In this document: piece after piece, positions 34,449 through 43,244 of the stretch | Layout of the letters: every line of letters starts with the position of its first letter | How positions within the stretch are numbered: position 1 is the stretch's first letter | DNA from: Agrobacterium tumefaciens_K | GTDB taxonomy: Bacteria; Pseudomonadota; Alphaproteobacteria; Rhizobiales; Rhizobiaceae | DNA length: 64,000 nt | Reading direction: 5' to 3' | Assembly (NCBI RefSeq): GCF_031801495.1 | Contig: NZ_JAOEGC010000002.1 | Span: forward strand, 1,054,001-1,118,000 | Notes under the pieces: generated by a model | Told to the model about the DNA's origin: nothing | The model's database searches: none | What the model saw: the letters and a program-made list of their open reading frames with translations, nothing else | Made by a program: the position numbers and the translations under genes

Positions 34449-34985
34449 ATGTCTGAATTGGTGGTCGTCGGTTTTGACGGGAAGGAAGAAGCGGACCGCG
34501 TTCTTCTCAAGCTCGCAGGTCTGAAAAAGGAATATCTTGTCGACCTCGAAGACGCAGTCGTTGTCGTTCGTGACGAAGTTGGCAAGGTGCATCTGAAGCA
34601 GAGCGTCAATCTGACGGCGCTCGGCGCTGGTTCCGGGTTTCTGTCCGGCAGTCTCTGGGGTGGCCTTGTCGGTCTGCTGTTCCTCAACCCGCTGGCGGGT
34701 TTCGCCATCGGCGGCGCGATTGGCGCGGGGACGGGCGCACTGGCCGGTTCGCTTGGCGATTATGGCATAGACGACGAATTCATCAAATCGCTGGGCGAAA
34801 CCATTCCGAACGGGTCGTCCGCTTTGTTCGTGCTGATCCGCAAGGTGCAGCCGGAGAAGGTCATGGCCGAATTCGAAGGGTTGCGCGGTCGCGTTCTGAA
34901 AACGTCGCTTTCGCCTGATCAGGAAGCGCAGCTGCAGAAGGCGCTTTCGGGCAATTCGGTCGAAACACCGGCGGCCGCCGTCTGA
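34449..34985 (+). CDS. DUF1269 membrane protein
   Basis: A 178-residue protein of the DUF1269 family. Residues 1-60 form a ferredoxin-like domain; residues of about 65-105 are a glycine-zipper double membrane hairpin (SGFLSGSLWGGLVGLLFLNP, AGFAIGGAIGAGTGALAGSL); the C-terminus is soluble. These proteins are widely stress-induced and of unknown biochemical role. An exact EcfG promoter is present, with GGGAG before the ATG. The gene ends in a strong bidirectional hairpin. Confidence 0.87.
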   Translation: MSELVVVGFDGKEEADRVLLKLAGLKKEYLVDLEDAVVVVRDEVGKVHLKQSVNLTALGAGSGFLSGSLWGGLVGLLFLNPLAGFAIGGAIGAGTGALAGSLGDYGIDDEFIKSLGETIPNGSSALFVLIRKVQPEKVMAEFEGLRGRVLKTSLSPDQEAQLQKALSGNSVETPAAAV

Positions 34986-34994
34986 GCCGAATAG

Positions 34995-35029
34995 GGAAGG
35001 CACGCCGCGACCTAAGCGGCGTGCCTTCC
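34995..35029. terminator. Bidirectional terminator between DUF1269 and the next minus-strand gene
   Basis: Perfect 14-bp inverted repeat GGAAGGCACGCCGC / GCGGCGTGCCTTCC with a 7-base loop, between convergent genes. Confidence 0.75.
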
Positions 35030-35041
35030 ATTTACGTCATG

Positions 35042-35677
35042 TCAAACCGTAACGGTGTTTGTGTCTGCCTTGGGCCAGGTTAGATAATAATAGCGATCGC
35101 CGACGCTGCCGAAAAAGGCATTGGCGCCGGAGACGGTATCCGTATAGGCGCCGGTCGATGAGCGGACATAGCTGCCAGCCTCACGCTCAAGCCGTTGCTT
35201 CAGGAACTCGCTCCAGCCCATGGTTTCGATCTGTGTTTTCGCTTGCGTGGTGACGTCGTCCTCATCGGACGGATCCCAGGCGGTCATCTGAACGCCGTTC
35301 AGGGGATCGGAGACAGTTAGAGTTCCCTTTTCCAGCGCGGCAAGCATTTCCTTCGCCTGCACTGCCATGGTTGGGTCTTCCGCCAGCGACTCGATTTTTT
35401 TCTTCAGGCCTGCCATGAAATCCGCTGACGTGATGTCCGACGATATGGGTTTTGCTGCCTCGTCGGTGTCGGTGGTTTCTCCCGCCTGTTGCGCGAGGCG
35501 CGTCAGCAGGTTGTTCAACGTGGTGCTGGTGGAGGCGGTAGTATCGATGCCGTAGGATGAAAGCAGCTGCGTGCGCTGGTTGGATGCGCTCTCTGTCGTG
35601 TCTTCCTGTTCCTTGATGGCCTTGAGCGCCAGTTTCGTCGCGGTGAGGCGCGTGGAAAGGTCGATTGAGGAAACCAT
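35042..35677 (-). CDS. Hypothetical protein, helical, Ser/Thr-rich
   Basis: A 211-residue protein without cysteine or membrane segments. Composition is rich in Thr, Ser, Ala and Asp, with predicted helices near the start (SSIDLSTRLTATKLALKAIK) and a Tyr-rich C-terminus (DRYYYLTWPKADTNTVTV). Secreted or surface-appendage proteins share this composition, but there is no signal peptide and no family I recognise. ATG 35677 is used; a frame to 35800 adds 41 basic residues and seems non-coding. Confidence 0.6.
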   Translation of the reverse strand: MVSSIDLSTRLTATKLALKAIKEQEDTTESASNQRTQLLSSYGIDTTASTSTTLNNLLTRLAQQAGETTDTDEAAKPISSDITSADFMAGLKKKIESLAEDPTMAVQAKEMLAALEKGTLTVSDPLNGVQMTAWDPSDEDDVTTQAKTQIETMGWSEFLKQRLEREAGSYVRSSTGAYTDTVSGANAFFGSVGDRYYYLTWPKADTNTVTV

Positions 35678-35769
35678 GTCTGTCTTGCGTCCTGTGCGGG
35701 CTCGACACGTTTCATGCGCATCGTTCCCATTGCGGCGGCGGTACGCCCTAGGGCTTCTCAACATAGGAA

Positions 35770-35828
35770 GACCGGTCACAGCGCTTGTCTGCGCCTGCAA
35801 CCGGTCTAGTCAGGCAAGGTTGCCTGAC
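35770..35828 (-). repeat. Two tandem hairpins after the 49-residue gene
   Basis: AGACCGGT (35769-35776) pairs with ACCGGTCT (35800-35807). Immediately next is the near-perfect palindrome GTCAGGCAA-GG-TTGCCTGAC (35809-35828). Both lie between two minus-strand genes and may form a terminator or mRNA-processing region. Confidence 0.55.
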
Positions 35829-35842
35829 GCTTGCGTGAGGGA

Positions 35843-35992
35843 TTACTTCTGCTCCACCGAAACGCCGCCCGGACCGATATTCATTTCAATCCCCTTCGGC
35901 TTGCTTTCCTCATGCCACACATAAGCGCCAAGTCCTGCGATCACGACAATCAGTGCGCCGATGATGAGGTAAAGATTATTGGTCTGAGTCAT
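35843..35992 (-). CDS. 49-residue stress-linked membrane protein (unlisted small gene)
   Basis: Minus-strand ATG at 35990-35992 to TAA at 35843-35845 encodes 49 residues. A single transmembrane helix lies at about residues 8-26 (LYLIIGALIVVIAGLGAYVW), followed by a charged linker (HEESKPKGIEM) and the short tail NIGPGGVSVEQK. A perfect EcfG-type promoter lies 38 bases upstream, which strongly supports a real, stress-induced gene. The function is unknown. Confidence 0.78.
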   Translation of the reverse strand: MTQTNNLYLIIGALIVVIAGLGAYVWHEESKPKGIEMNIGPGGVSVEQK

Positions 35993-36029
35993 ACAAATTA
36001 TCCCCGCATGATCGTGATATCGCGGGATA

Positions 36030-36054
36030 AACGCAGGATGCTGGCGAAAGTTCC
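36030..36054 (-). promoter_or_regulatory. EcfG-type promoter of the 49-residue gene
   Basis: Minus strand: GGAAC (36054-36050), 16-base spacer, CGTT (36033-36030). All consensus positions match; the start codon follows 38 bases later. Confidence 0.78.
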
Positions 36055-36055
36055 G

Positions 36056-37315
36056 TTACGGCAGGCGAGCGGCGCCTGCCGGCGTTTTACGGCGTTTCAG
36101 GGTTTCACGCTTTTCAAGCGCCATGCATCCCCAAAGGATGCCGAGCAGCAGGAAGAAGTGGCGCCAGTGGTCCGTATCGATGACATTGCCGATCAGCACA
36201 TGCCCAACGAAAGTTACCCACGAAATCATGAGGAACGGTTGCCATGGCCGCTCACGAAGCAGGTGCCTGAAACCAGCGGCGACCGTCCAGCAGATCATTA
36301 CCACGTAGATCACGAAGCCGAACCAGCCATGCGTGGTAAGGCTCTTCAGCCAGATATTGTGTTCGGCAGCCGGAAAGATGTCATCGAACACCATCGGCCC
36401 GATGCCGAGCGGATGTTCCATCGCCATCAGGAAGCCGAGATAATGGCGGGCGAAGCGTCCGAGATGGCCGCCGTCATAGGATTGCACGGCCGAGGCGCGG
36501 TTTGAAAACAGGTCCGCGACCTGCTTGAACTGCAGCGCCACAAGGATCGCCGCAACCATGACGGCGACGGCGATCAGAAACAGCACGAGGATTTTCAGCC
36601 GGAACGCCGCAGTGCGCTCTTTGAGCAGCATGACGAAAACGAGCATGACCGTGGCAAAGAGAAACAATCCCCATGCCGCGCGCGAGAAGGACAGGAATAC
36701 GCCGAGCGATAGCACCAGCAGGCCCGCAATGCGCCACGGCGCATGTATCGTCTTGCCGGTAAGCAGGCCGTAAATCAGATAGAGCGAAGGTGTCACCAGA
36801 AAGGGACCGAAGACGTTCGGATCCTGAAACGCACCCTTGGCGCGGTCGTAGAGCGTGAAGACCTCGAAGCCGGGCAGGGCGTGAAAATAGCCGAGGATGC
36901 CGAGCATCGAGGTAATCAATGCTGCGGCAAGCCAGGCGCGGAATATCAGCAGCAACCGTTGAAACTTGTCCTCGATGATCGCCGCATAGAAGACCGACGT
37001 CAGCGCGAGAAAGGTGGATACGGCAAGGTAAAGAGGTCCTTCATCCAGCTTTGCCATGGTGGTCAGCGAGAGATATCCTCCCACGTTGAAGGCCAGCAGC
37101 AGGCAAAGAAGGATGACGACCGTGCGTGACATCCGCAGTCCGAGCAGAAACCACAGCGCGACCTGACCCACCATCATCAGTTCGTATGGTGCAGGCTCCG
37201 ATATCACGAAGCCGGACAGGAACACGCCGAAGGCGATAAAAAACGAGCCGATCAGCCGCATGGTCGCGAGCGGTGCGTCGAAATTCGGTGCGTGCTGGTA
37301 GTCGACCTGGGTCAA
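36056..37315 (-). CDS. O-antigen ligase/Wzy-like polysaccharide polymerase
   Basis: A 419-residue integral membrane protein with about 11 or 12 transmembrane segments. A large periplasmic loop is visible around residues 265-310 (RASAVQSYDGGHLGRFARHY, GIGPMVFDDIFPAAEHNIWL), the hallmark of Wzy_C/WaaL proteins. It probably polymerises or transfers the sugar repeat. It starts with TTG at 37315, overlapping the stop of the upstream initiating transferase by four bases (TTGA), so translation is coupled. By gene content it corresponds to one of the uppABCDEF genes, probably uppF. Confidence 0.88.
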   Translation of the reverse strand: MTQVDYQHAPNFDAPLATMRLIGSFFIAFGVFLSGFVISEPAPYELMMVGQVALWFLLGLRMSRTVVILLCLLLAFNVGGYLSLTTMAKLDEGPLYLAVSTFLALTSVFYAAIIEDKFQRLLLIFRAWLAAALITSMLGILGYFHALPGFEVFTLYDRAKGAFQDPNVFGPFLVTPSLYLIYGLLTGKTIHAPWRIAGLLVLSLGVFLSFSRAAWGLFLFATVMLVFVMLLKERTAAFRLKILVLFLIAVAVMVAAILVALQFKQVADLFSNRASAVQSYDGGHLGRFARHYLGFLMAMEHPLGIGPMVFDDIFPAAEHNIWLKSLTTHGWFGFVIYVVMICWTVAAGFRHLLRERPWQPFLMISWVTFVGHVLIGNVIDTDHWRHFFLLLGILWGCMALEKRETLKRRKTPAGAARLP

Positions 37316-38868
37316 TAGGCGTTTTCCGATTTGAGCAGGCGGATCGGTGTCATGAACAGGATCTTGAGATCGAAAAACAGTGACCAGTTCTCGATATAGT
37401 AGAGATCGTACTCGGTCCGGAACTTGATCTTGTCACCGTGATCGATCTCGCCACGCCAGCCATTGATCTGCGCCCAGCCGGTCACGCCGGGTTTCACCTT
37501 GTGCCGGGCAAAATAGTGTTCCACCACCTCGGTATATTTAAGGTCGCCTGTCTGAGCGTGGACGGCATGGGGGCGAGGGCCAACGAGGGACAGATCGCCT
37601 CGCAGCACATTGAACATCTGCGGCAGTTCGTCGATTGAGGTCTTGCGGATGAAACGGCCGACCGGCGTCACGCGCGGATCGTTTTTCGTCACGGCTTTCT
37701 TGGCGGTCGGATCGCTGAGCTCCGTATACATCGAGCGGAACTTCCAGACGTTGATCGTCTCGTTGTTGAAGCCGTGGCGCTTCTGCTTGAACAGGATTGG
37801 GCCCTTCGACGTCGTTTTGACGGCAATCGCGGTCCCCAGCATGAGGGGCCAGAGAAGGGCGATGGCGATCAGGCTGAAGACGATGTCGAAGATGCGCTTC
37901 CCGACCGAATCCCAATCGCGAATCGGCTTGTCCATCACGTCCAGCATCGGCACTTCACCGACATGGGAGTAGGAGCGTGGGCGGAAGCGCAGCTTGTTGG
38001 CGTGTGCGGCGATACGAATGTCCACCGGCAGCACCCACAGTTTCCGCAGCAGTTGCAGGATGCGGGCCTCCGCACTCAGCGGCAGGGCGATGATGAGCAT
38101 GTCGAGCTTCGTCAGGCGCGCGAACTCCACCAGTTCAGCAAAGGTGCCGAGCTTGGGGTAACCCGCCACCACATCCGGCGAACGGCCACTGCTTTTACGG
38201 TCATCGAAGATGCCGCAGATTCGGATATCGTTGTCGGACTGCTGTTCAAGAGAGCGGATCAGATCCTTGGCCATGTCGCCGCCGCCGACGATGACGGCGC
38301 GTCGTTCCATGACTCCGTTCCGCCACCAGTGGCCGATGGCAAACCCCAGGATCGTTCGACCGGCAAAAAGTGCAATGGCGGCCAACGCATACCAGATGAT
38401 GAACATTTCCCGGGAGCGTGGCTTGTCGGGAAACACGACGAGCGCGAAACCGGCAATCAGCGCGAATGACAGGATGACCGCACCCTGAACCCGGAAGAAT
38501 ACCTTGAATGGCGCGCGCATGGCCGGCAGCTGATAGCAGTCGCCAGCCTGCAAGAACAGGACGCAGGCCAGCGCGCCGAGCAGGCCGCCGACAAGCCAAT
38601 ACGCAAAACCATCCGCGCCTTCATAGGTGGCGACGCCATTGACCGCCGCAGCGATCGCCGCGAGAAGCGCGAACTCGAAAAGCCGCAGCTGTCCGATGAC
38701 CATGTTCGGGGAGTGGTTTCCGGCACGGAGTTGACTGGCAACCTGCCGTGCAAGCGGATTGAGCTCGACGCTTTCGGAATGGGAAGCGTCTCTATTGTCG
38801 CGCTCGGACATTTTCTTGCGAAACGAAATCACATCGAATTCGTGTCGTTCTTCATTATCCTTGGTCAT
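37312..38868 (-). CDS. uppE: Undecaprenyl-phosphate sugar-1-phosphate transferase
   Basis: A 518-residue polyprenyl glycosylphosphotransferase of the WcaJ type. Four N-terminal membrane helices (about residues 60-165) are followed by a Rossmann-like domain (AVIVGGGDMAKDLIRSLEQQ, about 190-320). The catalytic C-terminal domain shows FKQKRHGFNNETINVWKFRS, RKTSIDELPQMFNVLRGDLS, VGPRPHAVHA and KPGVTGWAQINGWRG. It loads the first sugar phosphate on the lipid carrier. The ATG at 38868 is one of several in-frame starts. It matches UppE of the Agrobacterium unipolar polysaccharide. Confidence 0.9.
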   Translation of the reverse strand: MTKDNEERHEFDVISFRKKMSERDNRDASHSESVELNPLARQVASQLRAGNHSPNMVIGQLRLFEFALLAAIAAAVNGVATYEGADGFAYWLVGGLLGALACVLFLQAGDCYQLPAMRAPFKVFFRVQGAVILSFALIAGFALVVFPDKPRSREMFIIWYALAAIALFAGRTILGFAIGHWWRNGVMERRAVIVGGGDMAKDLIRSLEQQSDNDIRICGIFDDRKSSGRSPDVVAGYPKLGTFAELVEFARLTKLDMLIIALPLSAEARILQLLRKLWVLPVDIRIAAHANKLRFRPRSYSHVGEVPMLDVMDKPIRDWDSVGKRIFDIVFSLIAIALLWPLMLGTAIAVKTTSKGPILFKQKRHGFNNETINVWKFRSMYTELSDPTAKKAVTKNDPRVTPVGRFIRKTSIDELPQMFNVLRGDLSLVGPRPHAVHAQTGDLKYTEVVEHYFARHKVKPGVTGWAQINGWRGEIDHGDKIKFRTEYDLYYIENWSLFFDLKILFMTPIRLLKSENAY

Positions 38869-38986
38869 CGCCACAGCCCACACCCTTTACGAGCGTAAAT
38901 CTAGTCTCAACTTGCTAAGAAACGTTTATGACGCCGTTTATCGTTACTGAATGCAGTCAGTACGTGTGCCGGCGTGGCAAGGTGTT

Positions 38987-40123
38987 TCAAAGCAGGGAGC
39001 GGTAGAGCTGCAGCATGTCCGCTGCCATCACGGGTGTGGAGAACCGAGCCTTGAAATTTTCGGGCTTGGGCATGACACGATCTGCCCAGACGGGATCCGT
39101 GGCATCCTGCACCATGATCTTGGCCAGCGCATTGGAATCTCCGGGGGGAACGAGCGCCTCGCTTTTTTCGCCCAGCACCTCGGGAATGCCGCCGACGCGT
39201 GAGGCGATGACGGTTTTTCCGGCCGCGAGGGCTTCCAGGACAATATAGGGCATGGCCTCGGCACGGGAGGGAACCACGACGGTTGAGGCCATTTCAAAGG
39301 CTTTTCTGGCAGGCATGGCCGCATGTATGGAGATGCGGCGGGCAAGCCCGGTGCGATCGATCATCGCGGCATATTTGTCCCGATCAGGGCCGTCGCCGAC
39401 GATCACGCCCGACAGCGTTTTTCCCGTCATGCGTTCTGCCTTGGCAAAGGCGTCGATGAAGACGTCCGGTCCCTTGAGGTCACGAAGCATGCCGATATAG
39501 AGGAATTGCGCCGCTCCTTCCTTTGGCGGCGCTGCCTCGAACTCGTTTTCCTGAACGCCATTATAGATCATGGCCGTGCGGGTGCGCGGTTTGCCAACCT
39601 TGGCTTCATAGGTGTCCTGCTCAAACCGGCACACGAAACACAGTGCGTCGGTAAAGTGCTCCTGAAACCGTTCTATCCTGAGAAAGACCTGACCCTTGAG
39701 GCTGCGCCTGTCATAGTGCAGGCTGCCGCCGTGGGGCGAATAGAGGCGGGCGACGCGATACCTGTTTACCCGCAGCATCGAGCCGATCAAGCGTGCAAGC
39801 ACGCCGCCCTTGGCGCTGTGCCCATGCAGAATGTCCGGCTGCAAACTTTTGATATGTTTATAGGAGCGCCACAGCGCCAGAATGTCTCCGGGGCTGATCG
39901 AGCGCCGGATCGGCAGCCTTGTCAGTCCGAGTTCGAGCATCGGCGCTATTTGCGCGAAGAGCTTGTCTTCATATGCGCCGCCTGTCGAGCTGTCGCAGAC
40001 AATACCGACCTTGTGGCCTTGCCTGACATGTTCTTCGATCAAATCCCTCACGTGGCGGAAAACACCGCCAACCGGGGAGCGGAAGCAATGAATGATGCGT
40101 AGCGGAGGCCCGTCATTCGACAT
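38987..40123 (-). CDS. GT4 family glycosyltransferase
   Basis: A 378-residue two-domain GT-B glycosyltransferase. N-terminal acceptor domain: IHCFRSPVGGVFRHVRDLIE and GHSAKGGVLARLIG. C-terminal donor domain: FLYIGMLRDLKGPDVFIDAF, GVIVGDGPDRDKYAAMI and the EAMPYIVLEALAAGKTVIAS segment with the conserved acidic pair. It adds a sugar to the lipid-linked unit. The Wza-like gene ends 17 bases upstream, in the same minus-strand run; probably uppD. Confidence 0.9.
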   Translation of the reverse strand: MSNDGPPLRIIHCFRSPVGGVFRHVRDLIEEHVRQGHKVGIVCDSSTGGAYEDKLFAQIAPMLELGLTRLPIRRSISPGDILALWRSYKHIKSLQPDILHGHSAKGGVLARLIGSMLRVNRYRVARLYSPHGGSLHYDRRSLKGQVFLRIERFQEHFTDALCFVCRFEQDTYEAKVGKPRTRTAMIYNGVQENEFEAAPPKEGAAQFLYIGMLRDLKGPDVFIDAFAKAERMTGKTLSGVIVGDGPDRDKYAAMIDRTGLARRISIHAAMPARKAFEMASTVVVPSRAEAMPYIVLEALAAGKTVIASRVGGIPEVLGEKSEALVPPGDSNALAKIMVQDATDPVWADRVMPKPENFKARFSTPVMAADMLQLYRSLL

Positions 40124-40140
40124 CGATACCGTCTCGTGCG

Positions 40141-40713
40141 TCAGAAGAAGCGTTCGCGAACGTAAACCGTATCACCGGCAAGGATCGGCGCGGTGATGCC
40201 TATGCGACCGGTTATCACATCCGTATTGATCTTGCGTGTGATGTCGACATCTGCCTGATTGGCGCGGGAGGTGAAGCCGCCTGCAATGGCGATGGCGTTC
40301 TGTGCGGTCATGCCGGGAACGTAGGAATATTGGCCCGGGCGGCCGACTTCACCCATGATGAAGACCGGACGGTAGCGGTCGATTTCGATTGTCACGTCAG
40401 GGTCGCGTAGATAGCCTTGCCGCAGCTTGGCGGCGATCGCGGCTTCAAGCTGCGGGAGTGTCTTTCCGCGTGCCGACACCTGTCCGACCAGCGGAAAGGC
40501 AATGTAGCCGGCCTGATCGACCGTGTATGTGTTTGTAAGGCCCGTCTGTTCGAAGACGTTGATACGCAGCCTGTCGCCGCTATCGACGTGATAGGGTTGC
40601 AGGGCAACCTCGTGGAATGCCTTCGGTGCGGGTTGATATGCCGTGCACCCCGACAGGGCCGACAGGGCGGCTAGGATGAGTGCTGTGACATGTCGTGATC
40701 CGGCGAGCGGCAT
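40141..40713 (-). CDS. uppC: Wza-like polysaccharide export lipoprotein
   Basis: A 190-residue outer membrane export protein. A lipoprotein signal (LILAALSALSGC) gives Cys near residue 23. The Poly_export domain follows (VDSGDRLRINVFEQTGLTNT, YTVDQAGYIAFPLVGQVSAR) and then a SLBB domain (VFIMGEVGRPGQYSYVPGMT). The short form without the long Wza C-terminus is normal in rhizobia. ATG 40713 has GGAG at a good distance, while the TTG at 40737 does not. Divergent from the Wzz/Wzc-like gene; matches UppC. Confidence 0.9.
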   Translation of the reverse strand: MPLAGSRHVTALILAALSALSGCTAYQPAPKAFHEVALQPYHVDSGDRLRINVFEQTGLTNTYTVDQAGYIAFPLVGQVSARGKTLPQLEAAIAAKLRQGYLRDPDVTIEIDRYRPVFIMGEVGRPGQYSYVPGMTAQNAIAIAGGFTSRANQADVDITRKINTDVITGRIGITAPILAGDTVYVRERFF

Positions 40714-40934
40714 TTCGTCAGGCTCCGAGTCGTTCAATGAGCACTCTTATCGGTCTGTTAGGGTTAATGGCCGGTAAACAGGGGGCGGCCAGACAGGGAA
40801 AATGGCGTTATTGCTGGTGATTTGTCCGGTTTAGTTTCCGGATTAACTGTTGTGTTACCGGCTACACTTAAACTTTGCGCCAAGTTGACGATCTATATTT
40901 GAAGAGGCGGGCTATCCCCGCATATGGAGCCCGG

Positions 40935-43205
40935 ATGAACGGCGATCGCATGGATGACAGGGATGTGGATATAGATCTCGCCCGGCTGATGGCGGCAATA
41001 TGGGAGCGCAAGCGGAGCATTGCTCTCATTACGCTTCTTGCCGGCGGCGGTGCCTTTGTCATGTCCAGCATGATGTCTCCCGCCTACAAGGGCGAGGCCC
41101 GTGTCCTCATCGAATCCCGTGCGGCATCCTTCGGGGCGTCGCCGCAGTCGAATACGCCTGCGGAACCAGCTCTCGACGAGCTGACAGTCTCCAGTCAGGT
41201 TCAGATCCTGCAATCGGTAGACCTCATCAAGCAGGTTGCCAGGGACATGAAGCTGCACGAACTCAACGAGTTCGATCCGGAGGCAAACCCGTCCTTCCTC
41301 TCGACGCTACTCGTCTCGGTAGGCGTCAAACGCGACCCGCTGCAGGTTGCACCCGAGGAGAGGGTTCTCAAGGCATTCCGGGAGAAGCTGCAGGTCTATC
41401 AGCTCGAAAGTTCGCGCGTTCTCGCTGTTGAATTCTCCTCGCAGGATCCGAAGCTCGCGGCCGCGATCCCGAACGAGATGATGAAGGTCTACATAGCGCT
41501 GCAGAGCGGCGCGAAACTGGACACGAGCACGGAAGCCGCTCGGTGGCTCGAGCCGGAAATTGCCAATCTTCGCGAGAAGGTTCGCGATGCCGATCGCAAG
41601 GTTGCCGCATATCGCGCATCCGCCGATCTTCTGTCGGCGGGGCAGGGCGAAACGCTGGCAACGCGGCAGCTTAGCGATGCGTCAACCGAACTCGCTCGTG
41701 TGCGAACGGAACGGGCCAACGCCGAAGCGCGTGCCGAAAGCGTGCGGAACGCTCTCTCAAGCGGTCGCCCGCTCGACACGTTCCCTGATGTTGTCGGGTC
41801 GCAGATGATCCAGCGCCTCAAGGAGAATGAGGCGGCGATCCGCAGCCAGATTTCGGATCTCTCGTCGTCGCTGCTCGAAGGCCACCCGCGCATCAAGGCG
41901 TTGCGCAGCCAGCTCGATGGCATCCAGAGCCAGATACAGGAAGAAACCCGCAAGGTTCTGGCGAGCCTTGAAAACGAGGCGAATGTCTCGCGTCTGCGCG
42001 AACGCCAGCTCGTCCAGCAGCTCAACATGCTCAAATCCGAAAGTGCGCGCGCCGGCGAACAGCAGGTCGGGCTGAACGATCTGGAGCGTGAAGCCACAGC
42101 CCAGCGTCAGCTGCTTGAAACCTATCTTGCCCGCTATCGCGAGGCGACCTCTCGCGCCGGTTCGGTAGAGTCGACGCCAGCCGATGCACGCGTCATTTCT
42201 ACAGCGGTTGAGCCCCGCGAAGCTTATTTCCCCAAAACCGGGGCGATCACGATTGTCGTGACGCTGGCGGCATTCCTTCTTTCCTGCATCGTCGTGATGC
42301 TGCTGGAACTGTTCACCGGTCGCGCCTTGAAGCCCGTCGGTCGTTCTGCAGCCACGGCGGCTGCGGGCAACACGCCGAGCGTTTCCACCCTTGAAGATAG
42401 CGACGAGAGTGCCGATTACCCCGAGCCGACGCACGAGCCGAAGGCCGAGGAAAAGCGCCAGGCTGTTTTGTCGAAGCCTGACGTCGATCCAGCTCCCGCC
42501 GCCGCTGCATTGCTGCCCGTCGTGACACCCGCCGCGGTTTCCGAGGAAAAACCGCAGATCTTAGAGACTACGGCAGACGCAGCAGAAGACGCGGCCCAGG
42601 TGGGAGAGAATGATGCTCAGGACGATTTCTCCGTTCACGCCGTTGCCTCGTTTCTTGCAACGCGCATAGCAAAGCCCGTTGTTGCAGTCGTATCTCCGAC
42701 TGGGGATAGCGGATCCACCACGACCGTCATGCTGGCGCGGGCGCTCTCTGAAATGGGTCGTTCCGTCGTTCTGGTCGATATGACGGCTTCGGCATGTCCA
42801 ACGCGCCTTATGGCTGCGGACTCTGGCCTGCCGGGGATCATGGATCTTTTGGCCGGAGCGGCCGCCTTCGGCGAAACGATCCATAGCGACAGGCTCTCCG
42901 ACGCTCACATCGTGCCGCAGGGTAATGCTCGGCCGCGTGAGGCGATGCGTGCCATCGACCGCCTGACCATGATCCTGAACGCGCTTTCCGATGCCTATGA
43001 TACCGTTCTGGTGGAATGTGGTGCGGTCCAGATCCAGAGTCTTGAAAAGATGCTGCGGCGGATGCCTGCCGAAATCGTCGTCTCTGTGCCGGATACCAAA
43101 GATCCGGTGCTGGAAAAGACCCTCGGCGATCTGCTGGCGCATGGTTACGAGCAGGCTTTGCCGATGTCGGGCATACGCAAGCCCGATCACCTCAGCGCGG
43201 CGTGA
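40935..43205 (+). CDS. Wzz/Wzc-like polysaccharide co-polymerase with a degenerate kinase domain
   Basis: A 756-residue protein. N-terminal Wzz domain with a membrane segment (about residues 36-55, ALITLLAGGGAFVMSSMM), a long periplasmic coiled-coil (about 180-430), a second membrane segment (about 435-460), a Pro/Ala/Glu-rich linker, and a C-terminal BY-kinase-like domain (about 570-756). The P-loop position reads SPTGDSGSTTT, without the invariant lysine, and Walker A' reads VVLVDMTASACP. There is no C-terminal tyrosine cluster. It likely controls chain length or export without kinase activity. It is the only plus-strand gene of the cluster; probably uppB. Confidence 0.9.
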   Translation: MNGDRMDDRDVDIDLARLMAAIWERKRSIALITLLAGGGAFVMSSMMSPAYKGEARVLIESRAASFGASPQSNTPAEPALDELTVSSQVQILQSVDLIKQVARDMKLHELNEFDPEANPSFLSTLLVSVGVKRDPLQVAPEERVLKAFREKLQVYQLESSRVLAVEFSSQDPKLAAAIPNEMMKVYIALQSGAKLDTSTEAARWLEPEIANLREKVRDADRKVAAYRASADLLSAGQGETLATRQLSDASTELARVRTERANAEARAESVRNALSSGRPLDTFPDVVGSQMIQRLKENEAAIRSQISDLSSSLLEGHPRIKALRSQLDGIQSQIQEETRKVLASLENEANVSRLRERQLVQQLNMLKSESARAGEQQVGLNDLEREATAQRQLLETYLARYREATSRAGSVESTPADARVISTAVEPREAYFPKTGAITIVVTLAAFLLSCIVVMLLELFTGRALKPVGRSAATAAAGNTPSVSTLEDSDESADYPEPTHEPKAEEKRQAVLSKPDVDPAPAAAALLPVVTPAAVSEEKPQILETTADAAEDAAQVGENDAQDDFSVHAVASFLATRIAKPVVAVVSPTGDSGSTTTVMLARALSEMGRSVVLVDMTASACPTRLMAADSGLPGIMDLLAGAAAFGETIHSDRLSDAHIVPQGNARPREAMRAIDRLTMILNALSDAYDTVLVECGAVQIQSLEKMLRRMPAEIVVSVPDTKDPVLEKTLGDLLAHGYEQALPMSGIRKPDHLSAA

Positions 43206-43244
43206 CCCACAGGCGACGCTTCCGATATCGGGTGGATCTTGATC

